A stretch of DNA of 18,039 nt from an uncultured Eubacteriales bacterium (GTDB lineage Bacteria; Bacillota; Clostridia; Lachnospirales; Anaerotignaceae): positions 1-18,039 of the forward strand of contig URLB01000028.1 of NCBI GenBank assembly GCA_900548595.1, in the 5' to 3' direction. The first letter of the stretch is position 1, and every line of letters begins with the position of its first letter. The notes under the pieces are model-generated. The model did no database searches and was not told the DNA's origin. It saw only the letters and a program-made list of their open reading frames with translations. Below, one piece after another: positions 5,372 to 13,906 of this stretch. Both the position numbers and the translations under genes were made by a program.

Positions 5372-7369
5372 TCACATTAATTTTATATCTACCTTGTTAT
5401 CGTTCATAGTTGTAGCCGCACCCAAATCCGACAGTCTGTCATGATGCAAAGCATTTACGCCAAGTCCGTTCATCGTCTGAGACGATGTATAAACCCCTAC
5501 GGCCGCAACGGCTCCGACGGCTATATTATCCGTTACATAAGCTTCAAAGCCTACCTCTGCCAAATCGTTAAAACATAAAATTTTATCTCCCGATTTTATA
5601 TTTCTCTCGCAGGCGTCTTTGTAGTTTATTATAAGCTGCATATTTCCTCGTTTTTCAACCATATCGTCTCTTTGTGTAAATATGGAATTAAGCGTATGGC
5701 TGCTCGGTACGGAAACAAGCGCCAGAGGATATTTCCCGCCGTAACATTCCGTATATCTCGGTATTTTTTCTTCGAGCTTTTCATTTACTATTTTTATCTT
5801 TCCGCTTTTTGTACGCCACTTTGTATGTTCGGCAAACGGCATACTTATGGAGCCTCCGTCCCTAAGCGTTTTTCTGTCGTCATCCGAAATTTTTCCCAAT
5901 GCCTCGGTTGGATTATCAAGCACTATATCGAGCATCTCTTCCTCGGTTCTTTTAAAATACTCATCGTCATATCCCATTCCTTCGGCAAGAGCTTTAAATG
6001 TATTCCAATTACTTCTGCACTGTCCTTTCGGTTCAACTATCTTATATGCCGTACTGAGTGTACAATATCCGTATGCCTCATATATATCGCTCTGTTCCAC
6101 CGAAAATGTCGCAGGCAGTATTATGTCCGCATATTTTGCAGTATCTGTCATAAATCTTTCATGTACAACGGTAAACAAGTCATCTCTTTTAAGTCCCTCG
6201 ACTACCGCCGTTGTATTGCTGACAGAATTAACCGGATTTGATCCGTAAACATATAAACTTTTAATATTTTTATCATTTACAGCGGCTCCCAGTTGATTTA
6301 TATTTATTTTTTTATAAGGCTCTTTTCTGAAATCAGGTCGTTTTATAAGAGAAAGATTTATATATGAAGTCTCAATCGGAGTACATCCGCAAAGTCCTCC
6401 TCCTTTCTTTTTCCACGCTCCCGTGAATAAAGAAAGAATTGTTATAAGCCTTACCGTCATGGCTCCGTTTCCGTACCTGGAATTTCCACTTCCCAATATT
6501 ATCGCCGGTGCGGAAGCCTTTCCGTATTCCAAGGCAAGTTCTATTATAGTTTCAGAGGCAATGCCTGTTATATTTTCAGCCCACTTAGGAGTGTATTCCG
6601 ACAAAGTTTCTTTAAACTCCCTGTATCCCTCGGCATTATTATCCAAAAACTCTTCATCTGCCGAACCTTCTTTTACAAGGACATTCATCATTGCCAAGGC
6701 TAATGCCCCGTCGGTTCCGGGTCTTATAAGTATAGTCTTATCGCAGTATTTTGACATAACTTCCCCACATACGTCAATAAGTACTATTTTCTTTCCCGAC
6801 TTTCTCGCATTTATAATTTCCGGCATAGCTTGAAGCCTTGTTGCGGCCATATTACTGCCCCATATTATATAGTAGTCGCTGTCTTTTAACTCTCTTGGGT
6901 CAAGACATCCGGTTCTTCCCATTACATTGGCATAGCCTACTCCCTTTGCGGTAGAACACAGCGTTTTTACGAGTTCGCACGCCCCCATATAGTTAAAAAA
7001 CGCATCGCCGCAGTTTCTTTGTATGTCGCTCATAACTCCCGAATATGTACAGTAAGCGATTGATTGCGCTCCGTTTTCCTTTATAATGTCTTTCCATTTT
7101 CCCGTAATGATTTCTATGGCTTCATCCCAGCTTATTTCCTCAAATATACCTTTTCCTTTTTCACCTTTTCTTATAAGAGGCGTCAGTATTCTCTTTTCGG
7201 AATTTACCGATGATTCATAGTTTCTCATCTTTCTGCATATTATGCCGCCTGACGCAGGATTATCTTTGTCTGCCCGTACCGACAATATTTTATTTCCGTT
7301 AGTCTCAACTAAAAATCCGCATGTAGCCGGGCAGTCGTAAGGACATACGGTTTTCTTAACAGTATTCAT
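5372..7369 (-). CDS. molybdopterin-dependent oxidoreductase (DMSO reductase superfamily), single subunit
   Basis: A cytoplasmic Mo/W-bisMGD enzyme. The N-terminus carries a [4Fe-4S] site (C9-x3-C13-x3-C17, then C45 in IICRK) in the CPYDCPATCG context. The catalytic domain follows (SWDEAI at about 80, then KTLCSTAKG, where C138 sits in the region of the metal ligand), with IIWGSNMAATR, VLIDV and LYVYGSNPVNS cofactor-binding segments and a C-terminal MGD-binding domain from about 545 (PLALVSVPSSHTLNS, then INYKDACERNIKSGDKI). At 665 residues it is normal for stand-alone members. There is no Tat signal and no adjacent iron-sulphur or membrane subunit. The substrate cannot be read from sequence. 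The RBS AAGGAGG is made by the last Arg codons of mobB (AGG AGG TAG), so the two are tightly coupled. It is the only visible user of the cofactor genes upstream. Confidence 0.92.
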   Translation of the reverse strand: MNTVKKTVCPYDCPATCGFLVETNGNKILSVRADKDNPASGGIICRKMRNYESSVNSEKRILTPLIRKGEKGKGIFEEISWDEAIEIITGKWKDIIKENGAQSIAYCTYSGVMSDIQRNCGDAFFNYMGACELVKTLCSTAKGVGYANVMGRTGCLDPRELKDSDYYIIWGSNMAATRLQAMPEIINARKSGKKIVLIDVCGEVMSKYCDKTILIRPGTDGALALAMMNVLVKEGSADEEFLDNNAEGYREFKETLSEYTPKWAENITGIASETIIELALEYGKASAPAIILGSGNSRYGNGAMTVRLITILSLFTGAWKKKGGGLCGCTPIETSYINLSLIKRPDFRKEPYKKININQLGAAVNDKNIKSLYVYGSNPVNSVSNTTAVVEGLKRDDLFTVVHERFMTDTAKYADIILPATFSVEQSDIYEAYGYCTLSTAYKIVEPKGQCRSNWNTFKALAEGMGYDDEYFKRTEEEMLDIVLDNPTEALGKISDDDRKTLRDGGSISMPFAEHTKWRTKSGKIKIVNEKLEEKIPRYTECYGGKYPLALVSVPSSHTLNSIFTQRDDMVEKRGNMQLIINYKDACERNIKSGDKILCFNDLAEVGFEAYVTDNIAVGAVAAVGVYTSSQTMNGLGVNALHHDRLSDLGAATTMNDNKVDIKLM

Positions 7370-7372
7370 AAT

Positions 7373-7831
7373 CTACCTCCTTATAAAATCAAGTATATAT
7401 TCCGCAATTTCTTTGATATCATCACGCAAAAACTTCGGAGAATTTTCGCACTCTCCTATCCATGCTATTATATTTTTTATATTATCAAACTTTTCATCCG
7501 AGCACATCCATATCTTAGGATATTCGGAATTTTTGAATCCCTCTAAAAAAACTATATCTGCGCCCGAAAAAATTTCTGTTATTTCAGAAATATTTGTTGT
7601 TCCTCTTCTTACAATCTGGACTTTATCCTCGTCAAAAACCGCCGTTCCGATTGCACCGGAATCATAAAATCTTTTGCTGTCGCTGTTTTCTCGGTCGGGC
7701 GCAAAGTTATGTCCGTCGTGTTTTATAGCTGCCGTTTTTATACCGATTTTATCATAGTATTTAATAAGTCTTTCTATCAAAGTGGTTTTTCCGGAATTTT
7801 TCGCTCCGCTTACGGCTATTATATCAGACAA
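7373..7831 (-). CDS. mobB: MobB, molybdopterin-guanine dinucleotide biosynthesis GTPase
   Basis: MobB is a GTP-binding partner of MobA in making the dinucleotide form of the cofactor. It shows a P-loop at the extreme N-terminus (GAKNSGKT, residues 9-16), then the KHDGHNFAPDRENSDSKRFYDSGA block and VFLEGFKNSEYPKI typical of the family. I chose the TTG at 7831 (giving SDIIAVSG..., 152 residues), which overlaps the moeA stop by 8 bases; AAGGCGG and AGGAGA lie upstream. The frame is open to an ATG at 7891, but that adds 20 residues not seen in the family and lies deep in moeA. The last codons (AGG AGG TAG) double as the Shine-Dalgarno of the next gene. Confidence 0.9.
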   Translation of the reverse strand: MSDIIAVSGAKNSGKTTLIERLIKYYDKIGIKTAAIKHDGHNFAPDRENSDSKRFYDSGAIGTAVFDEDKVQIVRRGTTNISEITEIFSGADIVFLEGFKNSEYPKIWMCSDEKFDNIKNIIAWIGECENSPKFLRDDIKEIAEYILDFIRR

Positions 7832-9002
7832 GCAAAACCACCGCCTTATCTCCTGCGGAAAGATTTTTGCTCCCTGCGGGAATATCAACAAAACAATTAC
7901 AGCCTACTGTAGATTTCATCGAGCCGTTACCCTGAGATGATTGTATCGTAACCCTGCCGTCTTTCTCAACGCCTTTTATAAACCGCCTGCTCTTTGAAGA
8001 TTTTTCAAAGCCGTTATTGAGAACCACTTCACGTCTTTTGGGAAGTATACTCATATCTCCCGAAATAGCGGATATAATATATCTGCCTATGACTTCCAAA
8101 CCAACCGCCGCGGCAAAAGGATTTCCCGACAGCGACAAAACAACTGTTTTTTTATTCAGAACAGCCAGCATAGTCGGCATTCCCGGTTTCATATCCACAC
8201 CGTGAAATATTATTTCGGCGCCGATATCTTTTACAGCTTCATGCAGCAAGTCCTTTTCTCCTACCGATACCCCTCCGGTTGTTACAACTAAATCGGAGTT
8301 TTCCGACGCTTTTCGTATAGCCTCTCCGATAGTTTCCGTATCATCACCTACAGAATCTTTATATAAAACACTGCATCCGAGTTCAGTAAGTCTTGCCGAC
8401 GTATAGATCATATTTGTATCATATATTTGTCCGAGTTCCAGATTTCTATCTGGTTTTACTATCTCGTTTCCCGTTGATATTACTGCCGTTTTCAGTCGTG
8501 GATATACATTCATTCTGTCCACGCCTCCGGCAACGGTCAACGCCATCTCCGCAGCGCCTAATTTTGTATTCTTTCTAAGAAGAATACTTCCTTTTCTAAA
8601 ATCTTCCCCTTGTTCGATAAAATTGTCTTTTGGATTATACTTATCAAATACTGTTACATACTCGTTTCCCCTATCAGTTGCTTCCTGCGGAACAACACAG
8701 TCCGCTCCGTCCGGTATAAATGCTCCCGTCATTATTTTTACAGCCTCTTTGTCGGATATTTTACATACCGACGGTTTTCCTGCATAGTTTACTCCAATCA
8801 CTTTAAAAATACCCGATGTATACTTTGCTTTCAAAGCATACCCGTCATACGGCGACCTATTAAAAGGAGGATTATCCACAACTGCATAGATATCATCACT
8901 CAGCACTCTTCCCAATCCGTCTCCTATAAAAATATTTTCACATTGTTTTGTTATTATATTTTTCTTTATGAGTTCAACTGCTTCTTCAAGACTTATTCTC
9001 AT
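7824..9002 (-). CDS. moeA: MoeA, molybdopterin molybdenumtransferase
   Basis: MoeA inserts molybdate into adenylylated molybdopterin. Family marks over 392 residues, the usual length: NPPFNRSPYDGYA (44-56), IMTGAFIPDGADCVV (90-104), the MPT-binding domain with STGNEIV (176-182) and TTGGVSVGEKD (241-251), GVDMKPGMP (268-276) and SLSGNP (290-295). The C-terminal domain is shorter than in some homologues but complete. The start at 9002 overlaps mobA by 17 nt and has GGAG 8 nt upstream; the stop overlaps the mobB TTG. No moaABC, moaD/E, mog or modABC genes lie nearby, so early cofactor steps must be encoded elsewhere. Confidence 0.96.
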   Translation of the reverse strand: MRISLEEAVELIKKNIITKQCENIFIGDGLGRVLSDDIYAVVDNPPFNRSPYDGYALKAKYTSGIFKVIGVNYAGKPSVCKISDKEAVKIMTGAFIPDGADCVVPQEATDRGNEYVTVFDKYNPKDNFIEQGEDFRKGSILLRKNTKLGAAEMALTVAGGVDRMNVYPRLKTAVISTGNEIVKPDRNLELGQIYDTNMIYTSARLTELGCSVLYKDSVGDDTETIGEAIRKASENSDLVVTTGGVSVGEKDLLHEAVKDIGAEIIFHGVDMKPGMPTMLAVLNKKTVVLSLSGNPFAAAVGLEVIGRYIISAISGDMSILPKRREVVLNNGFEKSSKSRRFIKGVEKDGRVTIQSSQGNGSMKSTVGCNCFVDIPAGSKNLSAGDKAVVLLV

Positions 9003-9570
9003 TATAAATCTCCGCTACTTTCATATAATCTTCAGGTGTGTTCATGTTTATAAACTCAATTTCATCGCATTTAATCATGTCCGTACCGACATATTTTACA
9101 TTCAGTTCATACAACGCCTCTTTCAGAGAATACCTTTTATCTATAATGGCTTTTTCAAAATATTTCATGGCGCTTTTTTTGTATACGGCAAACAAAGGCT
9201 CCGTTTTTTGCCCGTGTTTTAAAACCATCGCGTCAAATCTATCGTCAAAAAAACTGCAGAACTTTATAACCGTATCTTCTTTTATCATCGGCATATCGCA
9301 GGCAGTAATAAATATCGCTTCGGATTTACAATTTTTAAGTATTGTATAAATTCCTCCCATAGGTCCGCAGTTTTTAAAAATATCGCTGCAAATGCCGACT
9401 TTTTTATCCGATATTTTATAATCGTCGGAAGAAACTATTATTTCGTCAAATTCTTTCAATTCTTCAAGTATTTTTTCAACAGCCGTAACTTCGCCTATTT
9501 TCAGCATAGCTTTATTACGCCCCATTCTTCTGCTTTTTCCTCCTGCCAGCACCGCCGCTCCTATTTTCAT
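8986..9570 (-). CDS. mobA: MobA, molybdenum cofactor guanylyltransferase
   Basis: MobA attaches GMP from GTP to Mo-molybdopterin. The nucleotidyltransferase signature AVLAGGKSRRMGRNKAML lies at residues 6-23, the metal-binding CDMPMI at 91-96, and a conserved KTEPLFAVY segment about two thirds along. At 194 residues it is normal in length. It is the first gene of the operon: GAGGTGGG precedes the ATG, and a promoter is seen at 9596-9624. It overlaps moeA by 17 nt. Its presence implies that the oxidoreductase downstream uses the bis-MGD form. Confidence 0.93.
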   Translation of the reverse strand: MKIGAAVLAGGKSRRMGRNKAMLKIGEVTAVEKILEELKEFDEIIVSSDDYKISDKKVGICSDIFKNCGPMGGIYTILKNCKSEAIFITACDMPMIKEDTVIKFCSFFDDRFDAMVLKHGQKTEPLFAVYKKSAMKYFEKAIIDKRYSLKEALYELNVKYVGTDMIKCDEIEFINMNTPEDYMKVAEIYNENKS

Positions 9571-9595
9571 TTTCCCACCTCTGTCCTATGTATCA

Positions 9596-9624
9596 ATTAT
9601 ACTATTAACTATAATCTCATACAA
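9596..9624 (-). promoter_or_regulatory. promoter of the mobA-moeA-mobB-oxidoreductase operon
   Basis: The minus strand has TTGTAT (9624-9619), 17 bp, then TATAAT (9601-9596), giving a short leader before mobA. No riboswitch-like structure such as a Moco element fits in the short leader. Confidence 0.6.
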
Positions 9625-9667
9625 TCAAAATCCATATCAGCCCGCCAAATATACTGTTTTACGGCAT

Positions 9668-9702
9668 AAAAAACTGCCGCAACAAATTTAATGTTACGGC
9701 AG
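9668..9702 (-). terminator. terminator of the met operon
   Basis: The minus strand forms CTGCCGTAACA (from 9702) paired with TGTTGCGGCAG, one G-U, with a 7-nt loop, followed by six U residues (9673-9668). It comes 9 bp after the stop of the M20 gene. Confidence 0.92.
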
Positions 9703-9710
9703 GCAATTTT

Positions 9711-10898
9711 TTATTTATTAAATTCTCCGTTAAGGTATGCTATGGCATAGTCGACATAAAGATTGCATGATATAAGCATTGCCTTTTCATCTATATCGAA
9801 ATGTCCGTTATGATGAGCCGCTCCCGTGTCCGGATTATCGGGGTTATGCGTTCCTATAAAAGTATAAACACCCTTTGTTACAGCTAAAAAGTCTGCAAAA
9901 TCATCAGCGCCGAGACTCTTTTCCTTGTCATGTATAATATCCTCCGCAGGAAGTATTCTCCTTGCTATTATATCGGCCTCGTCAGCCGCCTCTTTATCAT
10001 TAATAAGAGGAGCGGCAAAGTCATCAAATTGTAATTCTGCCTTAGCGCCGTATGAGGCTGCAATTCCTTCGGCTATTTCTTTTATTCTGCCGTTTACATA
10101 CTTTCTTGTTTCAGGAGTAAAACATCTCGTTGTACCTTCAAGTTCTGCGTTTTCCGCAACTATATTATATGCGGTTCCTGCCTTGCATAATCCTATTCCT
10201 ACAACAACAGTGTCGACGGGGTCAATGTTTCTGGATACTATGGACTGTATATTGACTATTATCTGAGCCGCTATGTAAAGAGCGTCTACAGAAAGATGAG
10301 GCTTTGATACATGGGCTCCCTTGCCTGTAATTTTTATTGTAAAATGGTCGCAGCTTGCGTTTGTCGGACCAGCTACAACCGCAACCTTTCCGCTTTCCAT
10401 CTGAGAAAGCACATGGCTTCCGTATACTCTTCCCACGCCTTCAAGAAGTCCCTCTTTTACAAACAATCTTGCGCCGGCTCCTATTTCTTCGGCCTGTTGG
10501 AAAAACAACCTTACCTGTCCGGAAAATTCACTCCTTTTACTGTTAAGAACCTTTGCTGCGGCCATCAGCACTGCTGTATGCGAGTCATGTCCGCACGCAT
10601 GGCAATATCCGTCGTTTTTAGATTTATATTCAACAGTTTTCAGATCCTGCATTTTAAGCGCGTCCATATCGGAACGTAATGCTATAACTCTGTTTTCACC
10701 GTTTTTTTCACCGTTAATCCATGCGTAAACTCCTGTTTCTCCGACACGTCTGTGTTCTATCCCCGCCTTATCAAGTTCTTCCTCTATTTTTTTACATGTA
10801 TTGAACTCCTTTAGGCTTTCCTCAGGATGCTCATGGAAATACCTTCTTAATTCAATCAGATATTTTTCTTCGTTTTTTATATAATCTTTAATTGCCAT
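9711..10898 (-). CDS. M20-family amidohydrolase / aminoacylase-like peptidase
   Basis: A cytosolic metal-dependent amide hydrolase of the M20D group (aminoacylase, hippurate hydrolase and IAA-amino acid hydrolase relatives). Metal and catalytic residues are visible: the early RRYFHEHPE, RSDMDAL (75-81), HACGHDSHTA with C102 and H104, the QAEE pair E137/E138, H162 in GSHV, and a C-terminal GAAHH (H362). The lid domain lies between about 180 and 295. At 395 residues it is full length. It follows metQ by 37 bp with GGGAGG before the ATG and is the last gene of the T-box-controlled met operon, so its substrate is plausibly an N-acylated or otherwise blocked methionine or sulphur compound; that is inference from context. 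Confidence 0.92.
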   Translation of the reverse strand: MAIKDYIKNEEKYLIELRRYFHEHPEESLKEFNTCKKIEEELDKAGIEHRRVGETGVYAWINGEKNGENRVIALRSDMDALKMQDLKTVEYKSKNDGYCHACGHDSHTAVLMAAAKVLNSKRSEFSGQVRLFFQQAEEIGAGARLFVKEGLLEGVGRVYGSHVLSQMESGKVAVVAGPTNASCDHFTIKITGKGAHVSKPHLSVDALYIAAQIIVNIQSIVSRNIDPVDTVVVGIGLCKAGTAYNIVAENAELEGTTRCFTPETRKYVNGRIKEIAEGIAASYGAKAELQFDDFAAPLINDKEAADEADIIARRILPAEDIIHDKEKSLGADDFADFLAVTKGVYTFIGTHNPDNPDTGAAHHNGHFDIDEKAMLISCNLYVDYAIAYLNGEFNK

Positions 10899-10935
10899 AC
10901 TACATTACCTCCCAACCGCAGCTGCGTTTTAAATT

Positions 10936-11793
10936 TTATTCGGCTTTCCAGCTGCATATAAATGCGCCCTGGTATTCTTCCTCAATAGTCTTTGCCGTTT
11001 CATCACTCTGATATGCTTCTACAACTTTTTTGTAAGTTTCATTATCCTTATCAGCCGTTCTTGCAACTATTACGTTTATAAGTTCGGGCACGGCTTCATT
11101 TGTTTCGGGATTTACATCTTCCGTAAAAATTGAATCTGTTAAAGGATTAAGTCCTGCTGTAAAAGCGTTTCCTCCGTTGATTATAGCTGCCGCACAGTCA
11201 GGGAGAAGATTTGCAAGAGTTGCAGACTCTGCCTCCAAAATTTCTACCTGGACATTATATTTTGTAATGTCGGCCTTTGTTGGAACAAATCCCTTTGCAG
11301 GATCACATTCAATAATTCCCGCCTTTTCAAGAAGTTTAAGAGCTCTTCCTCCGTTTGTAAGGTCGCTGGGGATAGCTATTATATCTCCGTCTTTGATATC
11401 CTCTATGCTGCTGATTTTATCCTTGTTATTGTAGATTGAAAGAGGCGCGATAATTGTATCTCCGATAGCTTCTATTTCATATCCGCTCTGTTTGATATCG
11501 TTAGCCAAAAATGCCTTATGCTGGAAAGCATTTAAGTCTATTTCACCATCGTTCAACGCTCTGTTGGGCGCTGCATAGTCCGTAAATTTTACAAGTTCAA
11601 CCTGAATGTTGTCATCGGCAAGAAGTTCATTTACAGTGTCCCACTGTGTATTGTACTCTCCTACAACGCCTACCTTTACGACTGTTGTACCGTCAGCCGT
11701 TCCTTCGGCTTTCTCCTCTGATGTCTGGCCTCCGCAAGCTGTAAGAGCTGCTGCTGTTAATAATGCTGTTACTGATAAAATTAATTTTTTCAT
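10936..11793 (-). CDS. metQ: MetQ, methionine ABC transporter substrate-binding lipoprotein
   Basis: The binding protein delivers methionine to MetI-MetN at the outer face of the membrane. The N-terminus is a lipoprotein signal with lipobox LTAC and Cys20, followed by a disordered GGQTSEEK linker. The NlpA/MetQ fold is recognisable by VKVGVVGEYNTQWDTV, LVKFTDYAAPNRALNDGEIDLNAFQHKAFL, IAIPSDLTNGGRALKLLEKAGII and the later INGGNAF. At 285 residues it is normal. GGAGAAAAGG precedes the ATG. It is 45 bp after metI and 37 bp before the M20 gene. The related NlpA-group proteins bind either methionine isomer or peptides; the Met-specific T-box upstream supports methionine. Confidence 0.95.
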   Translation of the reverse strand: MKKLILSVTALLTAAALTACGGQTSEEKAEGTADGTTVVKVGVVGEYNTQWDTVNELLADDNIQVELVKFTDYAAPNRALNDGEIDLNAFQHKAFLANDIKQSGYEIEAIGDTIIAPLSIYNNKDKISSIEDIKDGDIIAIPSDLTNGGRALKLLEKAGIIECDPAKGFVPTKADITKYNVQVEILEAESATLANLLPDCAAAIINGGNAFTAGLNPLTDSIFTEDVNPETNEAVPELINVIVARTADKDNETYKKVVEAYQSDETAKTIEEEYQGAFICSWKAE

Positions 11794-11838
11794 ATTCCTT
11801 TTCTCCTTTATATTTAAATTTTAATTACTTGACATTAA

Positions 11839-12516
11839 TCAGTGCGTAGTTTTTTTGATTATTATATTTCCTACAATCTGTACGATACTTACAAGGAAAA
11901 GTATCAATATTACCGTTACCCATATCATATCTCTATATTGCAACTGGTAACCGTATCTTATGGCGAAGTCGCCGAGACCTCCCGCTCCGACTGCTCCGGA
12001 CATAGCCGTAAGTCCTATAAGGTTTACAAGAGTAATCATGCTTACTCTGGCTATACTCGGTATACTTTCTTTAAGGTATACGTCCTTTATTATTTCCAAC
12101 GGCGAAAATCCCATTGCCTGGCTGGCTTCTATAAGCCCTTTATCTACTTCTGCTATTGCCGATTCAATTTGTCTGGCAAAGAAAGGTACCGTTCCGCAAA
12201 TCAGTGCTACATAAGCGCCTTTTACTCCTATACTCGTTCCGACTATTGCTCTGCTTAAAGGAATAAGTATAAAAATCAATATTATAAAAGGTATCGAACG
12301 TATAACGTCTATTGCTTTATCTATTATCGTATAAATAGGAGTACATTCCATTATTCCGTCTTTCTTTGTAACCGTAAGAAGTACTCCGAAAAACAATCCG
12401 AATATAAAAGCTACTATTCCGGCAACAGAACACATCTGAACCGTCTGGAAAAAACATTTAATCAATTCATCCTGCAATCCTTCAAGGTGAGGCGCTAAAC
12501 TATATAAAAAACTCAT
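11839..12516 (-). CDS. metI: MetI, methionine ABC transporter permease
   Basis: This is an inner-membrane permease of the MetI type with five hydrophobic helices over 225 residues. The cytoplasmic coupling loop is clear: EASQAMGFSPLEIIKDVYLKE, the EAA motif that docks on MetN, followed by the conserved VGAGGLGDFAIRYGYQ near the last helices. The ATG overlaps the metN stop as ATGA, with GGAGG inside the end of metN, so translation is coupled. It pairs with metN and metQ as a complete importer. Confidence 0.95.
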   Translation of the reverse strand: MSFLYSLAPHLEGLQDELIKCFFQTVQMCSVAGIVAFIFGLFFGVLLTVTKKDGIMECTPIYTIIDKAIDVIRSIPFIILIFILIPLSRAIVGTSIGVKGAYVALICGTVPFFARQIESAIAEVDKGLIEASQAMGFSPLEIIKDVYLKESIPSIARVSMITLVNLIGLTAMSGAVGAGGLGDFAIRYGYQLQYRDMIWVTVILILFLVSIVQIVGNIIIKKTTH

Positions 12517-13544
12517 TCTTTAATTACCTCCACATCTATTCCGGCTGACTTTAGATAATCAATTGCCGAACCTATATTTTCTTCCTTTCCTCCCATAATT
12601 ACAACCAATTTTCCGAGAGGTTTGTCTTTCAGAATTTCAACATTTCCGAAAATTATGCTGGCGTCCACGCCGTAAGTTCTTGATAAATGCGAGATCATAG
12701 CTTCCTTTGTATTCACGTTGGAGTATGTAAGAATCATCATCTTTTCTCCAGGCTTAAGTTCCGTAAAAGCGTCTCCGCTCTTAATCAGATCGTAAACCTT
12801 GCTTATATTGCTTGCCGTCTCTATAAAAGATTTTGTTACAGTCTCTTTCGGTTTAAGGAATACGTCGGCAGTGTGTCCTGTTTCCACAACCTCTCCCATA
12901 TCCATAATAGCTACTCTGTCGCATATATCCTTCACAACTTCCATCTGGTGAGTGATAATAATAATCGTTATTCCCAGTTGTTTATTTACTTCTTCAAGCA
13001 GCTTAAGGATTGCCTTTGTAGTCTGCGGATCCAGCGCCGAAGTAGCTTCATCGCATAAAAGGACCTTTGGATCGTTTGCCAACGCTCTGGCGATTGCAAC
13101 TCTTTGTTTTTGACCTCCCGATAACTGAGACGGATATGCGTCTTTTTTATCCTCAAGCCCGACCAGTCTTAAAAGAGAAGTTATCTTTTTATCTTTTTCC
13201 TCTTTGCTCAATCCTCTTTTCTTAAGAGGAAATGCTATATTACCGTAAACCGTCCTCGATCTCATCAGATTAAAGTGCTGAAAAATCATTCCTATCTTTT
13301 TTCTTTCTTCCCTCAGCTCTTTATCGCTCATCTCCGTCAGGTCTTTCCCGTCTAAAATAACTTTTCCGCTTGACGGTCTTTCCAGGAGATTTATACATCT
13401 TACCAATGTGGACTTTCCTGCGCCCGAAAAACCTATTATGCCGAAAATTTCGCCATCATTTATTGTCAGGCTGACATCTTTAACAGCATGAATATTTTCT
13501 TTTTTAGAGTTAAAATCTTTTGTTATATTTTGTAACTCTATCAT
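12513..13544 (-). CDS. metN: MetN, methionine ABC transporter ATPase with NIL domain
   Basis: MetN powers methionine import. The ATPase domain shows Walker A GFSGAGKST (38-46), the Q-loop FQHFNL (Q89), signature LSGGQ (141-145), and Walker B VLLCDEATSALD (161-172). The C-terminal NIL domain (about 265-343), which in E. coli MetN binds methionine and inhibits transport, is complete. The frame is open to 13640, but that extension runs through the T-box terminator and antiterminator and is not translated. The correct start is the ATG at 13544, preceded by AAGGGGG; the protein is then 343 residues, the usual size. It is the first gene of metN-metI-metQ-M20. Confidence 0.96.
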   Translation of the reverse strand: MIELQNITKDFNSKKENIHAVKDVSLTINDGEIFGIIGFSGAGKSTLVRCINLLERPSSGKVILDGKDLTEMSDKELREERKKIGMIFQHFNLMRSRTVYGNIAFPLKKRGLSKEEKDKKITSLLRLVGLEDKKDAYPSQLSGGQKQRVAIARALANDPKVLLCDEATSALDPQTTKAILKLLEEVNKQLGITIIIITHQMEVVKDICDRVAIMDMGEVVETGHTADVFLKPKETVTKSFIETASNISKVYDLIKSGDAFTELKPGEKMMILTYSNVNTKEAMISHLSRTYGVDASIIFGNVEILKDKPLGKLVVIMGGKEENIGSAIDYLKSAGIDVEVIKE

Positions 13545-13567
13545 TACTTCGCCCCCTTGAAACAAAT

Positions 13568-13608
13568 AAAAAAGCCTTCGTCCTATATTAACTAAATAGG
13601 ACGAAGGC
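13568..13608 (-). terminator. T-box-controlled terminator before metN
   Basis: GCCTTCGTCCTAT pairs with ATAGGACGAAGGC in a 13-bp perfect stem, followed by six U residues (13573-13568). It sits directly after the T-box sequence and 24 bp before the metN start, as expected for the expression platform. Confidence 0.93.
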
Positions 13609-13871
13609 ATAAAATCCCACGTGTTACCACCTAAATTCATCCATAGCTCACACTATGAATCTCATAAAGTACGCATACATTTAAGTATTTAATACTCTGC
13701 CGCTGTTACGGGCGATCCCGTCGTGGCTTATCCTTTCGGTTCATCCACGCGACTCAGAGGCCATATTCGGCAGTTTTGTTCTTATCCCCTCTCAGCATAC
13801 AGGGACTCTCTGGTAAGTCTTCCACTGCTTACTCTCCTCATCAACGCCATTTTGTTGTTGTTAAGTTGATG
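13568..13871 (-). ncRNA. T-box riboswitch, methionine (AUG) specifier
   Basis: The conserved T-box string AGGTGGTAACACG is on the minus strand at 13632-13620, and the terminator follows. Stem I has the expected parts: GAGAGTAAGCAG near the 5' end, a distal loop region around CCAGAGAGTCCC and GCTGAGAGG, then the specifier strand CCGAATATGGCCTCTGAG. The specifier triplet after GAAT reads AUG at 13764-13762, so the cognate is tRNA-Met. The antiterminator bulge TGGT pairs with an ACCA end, which fits the discriminator A of elongator tRNA-Met. Uncharged tRNA-Met should stabilise the antiterminator and switch on metNIQ and the M20 gene. Confidence 0.95.
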
Positions 13872-13877
13872 TTTTGT

Positions 13878-13906
13878 ATTGTAATCCATTATAATAATTT
13901 TGTCAA
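13878..13906 (-). promoter_or_regulatory. promoter of the met operon T-box transcript
   Basis: The minus strand has TTGACA (13906-13901), 17 bp, then TACAAT (13883-13878). The predicted start near 13871 places stem I at the very 5' end of the transcript. Confidence 0.85.

Noticed and set aside
5672..6833. Long plus-strand open frames opposite the molybdopterin oxidoreductase
   Set aside because: They lack ribosome binding sites and show low-complexity composition typical of the reverse complement of a real gene.
5372..7369. Selenocysteine at the active site of the oxidoreductase
   Set aside because: The codon at the presumed ligand position encodes Cys (C138), and no in-frame TGA is present in the gene.
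7832..7891. ATG start of MobB 20 codons further upstream
   Set aside because: Adds residues before the P-loop that the family lacks and lies deep in moeA; the TTG at 7831 overlapping the moeA stop fits better.
13545..13640. N-terminal extension of MetN to an upstream start
   Set aside because: The extension runs through the T-box terminator and antiterminator; the ATG at 13544 has an RBS and gives the normal MetN length.
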